From: Chlorokybus atmophyticus
Lineage: Eukaryota; Streptophyta; Chlorokybophyceae; Chlorokybales; Chlorokybaceae
Direction: 5' to 3'
DNA: 64,000 nucleotides
Assembly: GCA_009103225.1 (NCBI GenBank)
Contig: RHPI01002503.1
Coordinates: 947,124-1,011,123 of the forward strand
The notes under the pieces: model-generated
What the model was told of the DNA's origin: nothing
Seen by the model: the letters and a program-made list of their open reading frames with translations, nothing else
Databases searched by the model: none
Part shown: in pieces, positions 58,433 through 64,000 of the stretch
Layout of the letters: each line of letters begins with the position of its first letter
Numbering within the stretch: the stretch's first letter is position 1
Program-made: the position numbers and the translations under genes

Positions 58433-61400
58433 TCAATCAAGGCATGCCTCCTCTGCTCCTGCATCGTCATTCAAAGCTTTACGCTTGCCGGAGCGTTGCG
58501 CGCGCAGCTGATCACAAAACTGTGTGATCGTCATTGCTTTTCCTCGACGGTGTTGTGCGGGGTCATTTCTGTGAGCATCAAGTCGCATTGCTGCATCCTC
58601 TTCAGATATGCCAAAGTCTTTGGCCGTCCTCATTACATGCTGATAGATGATGTTACGCTTGTCGAAAAGCTTCGCCATGGCGCGGTCTCCTTGCCGCCAG
58701 GCTGTCTTATGCAATTGCATAAGCTTTCTGACCGCTGGTCCACCATCCAAGCCGGATGTGTATTCGGTCCAGATGTCCACTACAGTCGACAACTCCTTCT
58801 GCAACTGATATTTTGGCGGAATGCCGCGTGCGTTCGACTTAGATTGAGGGAGTGGTTGCGATGTCGATGCACGATGTGTATCTCTGGCAGGTGCTGCGGA
58901 GCGTACGTTATTGCCTGCTGAGCTGTCCGCTCCAAAGTACACTCCCTGTTGTGCAAATCCTTCACGCATGAAGCGCTCCATGCGAGTGAGTCTCACATCC
59001 ACAGACGCTTCAAAAGCAATCAGCATCTGCTGCTGCGCTGTCACGTAGTCCATCACCATTTGCAGTAGCCGCTCTTGCTGTCGCATGATGACGGCAATCT
59101 GCACAACAGTCAATATTAACATGTATTTAATTATACAGGCTGTATATTGAAATGAGTTTGACACATCACATTACATGCTCAAAATAACATACCCGCTCAG
59201 GCAGTGTGTCGTATCGTGCGTTTGGCGCAGCCATTGACTGATCGTGAGCAACACATACTTGTGCGGCCCAAGCCTCAAACTCAGGAGTCTGGAACATAGG
59301 GTGTGCACATACGCTCAGAGCGGCGAATCCGCACTGCTGCACATCGCCCCGCGTCAACGTTATGTCACGGCGCAGCACAGCTACATCCTGAGTGATCAAT
59401 ACAACAAGTTATGCATTGTTCACATATGGGCATTGAAAATTTGCATTACCCCATAACGTCAAGCATGTTTCTGACCTGAGCAATGACGTCACGCATGTAA
59501 TCGAGGAACTCGCAGTGCTTGTAAGCGGCATAATCGGTCTGACCGGACGCTCGCTCTCTTTGGCAATACACGCTTGTTATTAAACAATTGAATAAATAAT
59601 AATACAACATACACAAACAAACACATCATGTCTGCTCATACCGCGCGTATCGCCTCCATAGCCTCATCAAGCCATGGAAAAATCTCACGCCGTAATGTAT
59701 GCGGTAGTGAAAATCGAGAGCGCGCCAGAATGTATTTCGATGACAGTTGCTCACCACCGTGCCCGGCTATCACAGCGCAAGTAGCCACGTCCAACTTGAT
59801 GACGTACGACAATGAAAAGTGCTCATTGTTCCATCTTCCATTCTGCTTAATCCCTTGCTCTGTAGCGCTGCATAGCATAAGCATATAAGCTTACGTGCTA
59901 GCAGCCATTCACCATTGAAGCAACAACACATGTAAGACTTACCCTGCATTCATAGCTTGCTGCGATGACTCCTTTCGCGAAGCATGTACCTTCTGCCTCC
60001 CGCGCACAATGTCGCACTCTTTAAACGCCTCACAAGCGTTAACGTACTGCTGCTTGTATGACAGGTGCTTGCTGGGGTCTTCTCCTGGAAACAGTGGTTC
60101 TGCATACCTGTTGAAATGATCACAAGTGTGTTGACTCAATCATATACGTTGCATCTATAACTCAGTCATATACGTTGCATTTATCGTAAGTTATAGCTAT
60201 AACTCACGAGCAGCAGTGACAGACTTTACACTAACCAAGCTGCTCGTGTTGAGAAGTCTGGCGGTGGGCGCTCCTGCAAGTGATACTTATGCAAGAGGTG
60301 CATCGCCATTGCGTTCTGCCAGCACGCTACTGGGTTCCAATGCCTGAGCCCGCCAAAGTATTCAACTCCACCATTCTGTTGAACAAACATATTTCTGGTT
60401 AACTTATGTGGTATCGCATGCATTGTGCATTAAACTCTTATTAAATCAAGCCGTGCGCATGCAACATATATACCTTGTTCATCTTGCCGTTTCGAGACAC
60501 AAAGCACTGGATGACGCCTTGATCCGGGCCTAAAAAGGTCTTGTCGGGCTTGTAGATGAAAAGATCGCAGATCTCTACAGCGCGAGAAACATCTCCACGC
60601 GTGAGACACACGTGCCGTAAACATAAATCAAGCCTAGAGTGCATAAACAAAATGTTAGACAATAAACATAATGCGAACACAAGCATCTGACTACTGTACA
60701 TACCGTGCTCTCAGTGCTGCTGCCTGTTTTGCTGCGTTCCCTGATCGCAGTGCCTTTTGCAACCAATACTCGCTCATCCGTCGATAATCATCTGCAGTGT
60801 ACGACTCCGCACCCGTGCCGGCCAACCGATCGCGAAACTCACTGTTATAACAATCAAACTATAATGCATAAGGTAAATAAATAAGCAGTTGTGCAATGAA
60901 ACATACTTGGACTGCAATATGTGTAATACACACACATGCTCGAAGTGTAGTACATGCATGCAGTGCTTACGCTTTTGCTTTGCTGGAGATGTTTCGTTTG
61001 GCTACATTTAAGATAAGCTGTACTGCTTGCTTCTTTCGCAAGTCTTCAGGAAAACAGTCATCTACAACACTTTGATCTTTCAAAGCATCCTGCAAGCCCT
61101 TCACATAATTCTCCAAAGTGCTCCAAGACTGGTCTTGTTTGGAGATTAGAAACTCTAACGCGCGATCAATGGTTACGCGCGTTAGTAGGCCATGCTCTGT
61201 GCACCAACCCTGCAAACATGTACATGCACACTTCAGTCAGCATGCCATCATGTCGTCACACATTATGTTGATGCTCCAAGACACTTAGGCCTCATACCTC
61301 ATAAGCCTTCACAGCGCGTGTATAGGCAGCTCTTGTGGACGATGGTCGAGCTGCTTGCTTGGCCGATAAGAGATCTGACACTGTTCGTCTGTGTAACGGC

Positions 61401-61441
61401 GCATGCTGCATATCATCAACATTAAAGTCTTCGTTGTCCAT
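58433..61441 (-). CDS. Crypton-like tyrosine recombinase with GCR1_C-type C-terminal domain, apparently intact
   Basis: Ten exons (61441-61298, 61209-60971, 60841-60704, 60633-60474, 60375-60236, 60107-59943, 59867-59642, 59553-59476, 59387-59193, 59098-58433) splice in phase to 716 residues with no stop. The N-terminal core-binding part has RAAYTRAVKAYEGWCTEHGL. The catalytic domain resembles the Ndc10-like/Crypton YR: LTRGDVSRAVEICDLFIYK (first Arg); GGVEYFGGLRHWNPVACW; KVHASRKESSQQAMNAG (H-x-x-R box); NGRWNNEHFSLSYVI (candidate Tyr nucleophile); REIFPWLDEAME. The last exon contains a coiled coil and a GCR1_C-like block (VVDIWTEYTSGLDGGPAV; TAWRQGDRAMAKLFDKRNII). Cryptons insert circular DNA by site-specific recombination. 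A domesticated host protein is the alternative. Confidence 0.85.
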
Positions 61442-61478
61442 TGTGGCTTGACGGGCGTTCCTGCCCACACCTCATTGA

Positions 61479-62045
61479 GTTGCCACAGCAAGACACAACA
61501 ACAGCAACAACAACGACCAGCCCTTGTGCTGGTCGTTGTTGTTGTTGCCACAGCAAGACACAACAACAACCACAACAACAACAACAACGACCAGCACAAG
61601 GGCTGGTCGTTGTTGTTGCCACAGCAAGACACACCAACAACAACAACAACCGCAACAACAACGACTAGCACAAGTGCTGGTTGTTGTTGTTGTTGCTACA
61701 GCAAGACACGACGACAACAACAACAACAGCAACAACAACCACCAGCACTTGCGCTGGTCGTTGTTGTTGTTGCCACAGCAAGACACAACAACAACAACAA
61801 CAACAACAAGCACTTCTGTTGCCACAGCAAGTCACAACAACAACAACAACAACAAGCACGGACGCTTGTTGTTGTTGCCACCGCAAGACACAACAACAAC
61901 AACAAGCGCTAAGTGTTGCAACAGCAAGACACAACAACAACAACAACAACAAGCAGCACTTGTGCTGGTTGTTGTTGTTGTTTCCACAGCAATACACAAC
62001 AACAACAACAAGAGCTTGTGCTTGTTGTTGTGGTTGTGGCAACAC
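61479..62045. repeat. Minisatellite of about nine palindromic AAC/GTT units
   Basis: Each unit starts with TTGCCACAGCAAGACACAAC, followed by an (AAC)n run, a short inverted core such as CGACCAGCACAAGGGCTGGTCG, and (GTT)n. Units are roughly 40-77 bp. In the longer ones the AAC and GTT arms are complementary, so each unit can fold into a hairpin. The array begins 38 bp upstream of the Crypton-like gene's start codon. Confidence 0.9.
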
Positions 62046-62316
62046 TTAGCAAGCAACAGTAATAACATGGACGACATATGCTTACAGGGTTAATGTCGAT
62101 GTGAATCCTTGCTTTGCTGCCGTGAGCTACACCTGCTCCGAACATGCCGCACCTGCATGTATGCGTGTAAGCGCGCATATTGCAAAGACAGAGTGATAGA
62201 GCATGTGCATGCTCATGCGTGCGTGTATGTATGGCCAAGTGTGTGCTTCGTGTGCGTTGGTGCAACGATTTGCCCTCCCCACCCCCTTACGCACAGGAGC
62301 CACCGCCCTGCGCACA

Positions 62317-62353
62317 CATCCTTACGCACAGCAGCCTGCTGTGCGTAAGGATG
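62317..62353. repeat. Perfect 18-bp inverted repeat with 1-nt loop
   Basis: Arms CATCCTTACGCACAGCAG (62317-62334) and its exact complement (62336-62353) flank one C. A partial third copy (CCTTACGCACAGGAGCC) lies just upstream at about 62285. Confidence 0.85.
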
Positions 62354-62475
62354 GCTCCACCGCCGCTTGGTGCTTTAAGCCGTGCACTGCAAGCGCAGGC
62401 AGCGCCTGCACCCTTAACTTATCTAAACCATGAGAGCACTACAAACCCTTTTCCCACTCCTTCAAGCTACTTTCA

Positions 62476-62531
62476 GCGCCGCCGCCGCCGCCGCCGCCGC
62501 CGCCAACGCCGCCGCCAACGCCAACGCCAAC
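62476..62531. repeat. GCC/AAC trinucleotide microsatellite
   Basis: About eight uninterrupted GCC units followed by GCCAAC alternation. Confidence 0.9.
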
Positions 62532-62662
62532 CTGACGCTCACTGGCTCACTGTTAAGCGTTAATCTCGTAACGCTTAGGCTGGGGGGAGAGGAAAACTTA
62601 ATACCTAATCACTACTTGGTTATGTACATATAACGTACCTAACCTAAATGACTGGCGGAGAC

Positions 62663-62710
62663 ATAATTGTCTACACACATAGCCGGCACACTGTCTACGT
62701 AGACAATTAT
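62663..62710. repeat. 12-bp inverted repeat ATAATTGTCTAC/GTAGACAATTAT
   Basis: Perfect arms at 62663-62674 and 62699-62710 separated by 24 bp. It may be a short terminal-inverted-repeat remnant or a regulatory palindrome. Confidence 0.7.
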
Positions 62711-64000
62711 CAATACATATACGCATTCGGTGTGCCCGAGCAGCTTCCATGGGCAAACAATTAACTCAGGAAAGTCAGCGCCTGTGTCTACGTCGTCGTA
62801 GAGTGAGAAGTCTTGATGCGTCGGCAAGGGCAGACTCGTCTTCGTCCATCGACGTGGACACATGAATCCATTTTGCCTTAATGACGGCGAGTGTCGATGT
62901 CGACGTGTGGGTGCATTGTTGCGCTCAAGTTTCTGTTTTTCTGCCGGCATTTCCCCACCAGCAAAAACAGGCCATTCCGGTCATTCCCACTACACTCTAT
63001 GTGCGGACCGTACGATTGGGCCTACACCGACCGCACTGCACCGGCACCTTTAGAATGTCACACAACGTTATGCTCATACGGTTGTCACCAAACCCACGCA
63101 ACGACGTCGATAAGCGTGGACGATTTCCGCCATGCCTACGTGCACCATCGACGCACAGCGACGGCCTACGCGGGAAGGTGTCGACATAGAGCGACAGTCG
63201 CTTTCAGTCGACATCGACAGCATAGTCCAAGCACGACAAAATGAGTTAATAGGAACCCCTCGGGCACACCGACTGAGTACACTGTAGCAGGAATGTAGCC
63301 TCCATTGCTTGCGAACTGACATCGTGCCACGTGACGTCACGGTGTCTGACAGTGACACCTTTGGCAGGCGCTCTTCCGTGCACGTTCACTCTACTACTCA
63401 CCACGTCCACTGTCTACTCGAACGTTGATTGCCTGCCAACGGCAAACGGCGAGCAGCATATACGGTACTCACAACAGCGCCGTTAACGCCAATGCTTGAC
63501 GGGTGGCGGCCGCGGCGGCAGTGTCGCTGGCGGTGTCGGTGGCTTGGTCGCCTTGGCTACTGCGGGCAAGCTGCCCTGATGATGGGCTGTCGGTGTCTTG
63601 ATTGATAGAAGTTGGCACGCCTCCCGCCGCCGTGATGCCTCTGGCAGGATCTGAGTCAGGGTCAGGGCAGCAGCCTGCCCCGTGTTGAGGGCCGCTTGCC
63701 AGCAGTGAGCAGGCGGGAGGCTGTGCTGGGGTTTGAGATGTTTGTACTTGCTTTGCGGGTGGCTTAGTTGGTAGGTAGCGAGGTGGATGTCGTCCGCAGG
63801 GTAGCGGGCGATGTCGTCGGCGTCACGGGCCGGCGACGGGCTGTGGGTGGCGTTTGTGGCTAGGTGCACCTGCGGCTACTACTGGCTTCCGCTGTCGCCG
63901 CCTCGGGCGGCTGCGGCAGCTTGTTGGCATCGCTAGAGCCATGGCCATGGGCGGGGAGGCGTGGGGCATGGGCGCCGGTTCAGTGACATCTGTCGGGACG
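62711..64000. other. Right end of window, no recognised gene
   Basis: A GTCGACATCGAC-rich stretch (about 62.8–63.2 kb) and a GC-rich end (63.48–64.0 kb) are present. A 128-codon minus-strand frame (63869-63483) is Pro/Ala/His-rich and without a domain. It may be the 5' part of a gene beyond the window, but nothing supports a product. Confidence 0.4.

Noticed and set aside
61479-62045. CRISPR-like repeat/spacer array
   Set aside because: The unit is itself a palindrome of AAC/GTT triplets, unit lengths vary, there are no unique spacers, and the context is eukaryotic.
61403-62093. Gln/Thr/Asn-rich open frames over the AAC/GTT array
   Set aside because: Triplet repeats stay open in several frames on both strands; this is composition, not coding.

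Overview
The window is nuclear DNA of a flagellated green alga or close relative (Viridiplantae). The evidence is: intron-dense genes with GT–AG introns and a strong TGCAG acceptor preference; a plant-type Rab2; an EXPERA-type sterol isomerase; telo-box motifs (TTAGGGTTT) upstream of housekeeping genes; and a ciliary dynein assembly factor, DNAAF6, which implies motile flagella. The species cannot be named from this sequence. Assembly gaps occur at 3671 (one N), 12222–12611 (390 N) and 32127 (one N).

Left host block, 1–16.5 kb: a four-qRRM RNA-binding protein of the hnRNP H/F–ESRP type (minus, one exon lying in a 292-bp tandem repeat beside a gap); a partial ERI1-like exonuclease (minus); RAB2 (plus); an EBP-like sterol isomerase (plus); DNAAF6 (minus, interrupted by the N gap); and casein kinase 1 (plus). 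The region from 16.5 to 19.9 kb has no gene I can support.

Transposon block, 19.9–43.9 kb. A decayed minus-strand Ty3/gypsy-like element (about 19.9–29.8 kb) carries Gag, protease, a C5 cytosine DNA methyltransferase, reverse transcriptase/RNase H and integrase, followed by a PHD-like finger and a RING finger. Beside or inside it sits a young, nearly intact chromodomain Ty3/gypsy element (29786–36842) with identical-length LTRs, a 5-bp target duplication and an in-frame UAG between gag and pol. An older related LTR plus leader lies at 38.9–39.9 kb, and a decayed Helitron Rep/helicase at 40.7–43.9 kb.

Right host block, 45–54.3 kb: RRP1 (rRNA processing), NAA60 (N-terminal acetyltransferase, intronless), BLOC1S1 (minus) head-to-head with PRP39 (U1 snRNP splicing factor, 13 exons).

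Right repeat block, 54.3–64 kb: AT-rich spacer, a CpG-rich island, a 268-bp tandem array, then an apparently intact ten-exon Crypton-like tyrosine recombinase gene with a GCR1_C-type C-terminus (58433–61441). A minisatellite of palindromic AAC/GTT units lies just upstream of it. The strongest candidates for an unusual system are the methyltransferase/PHD/RING retroelement and the intact Crypton.
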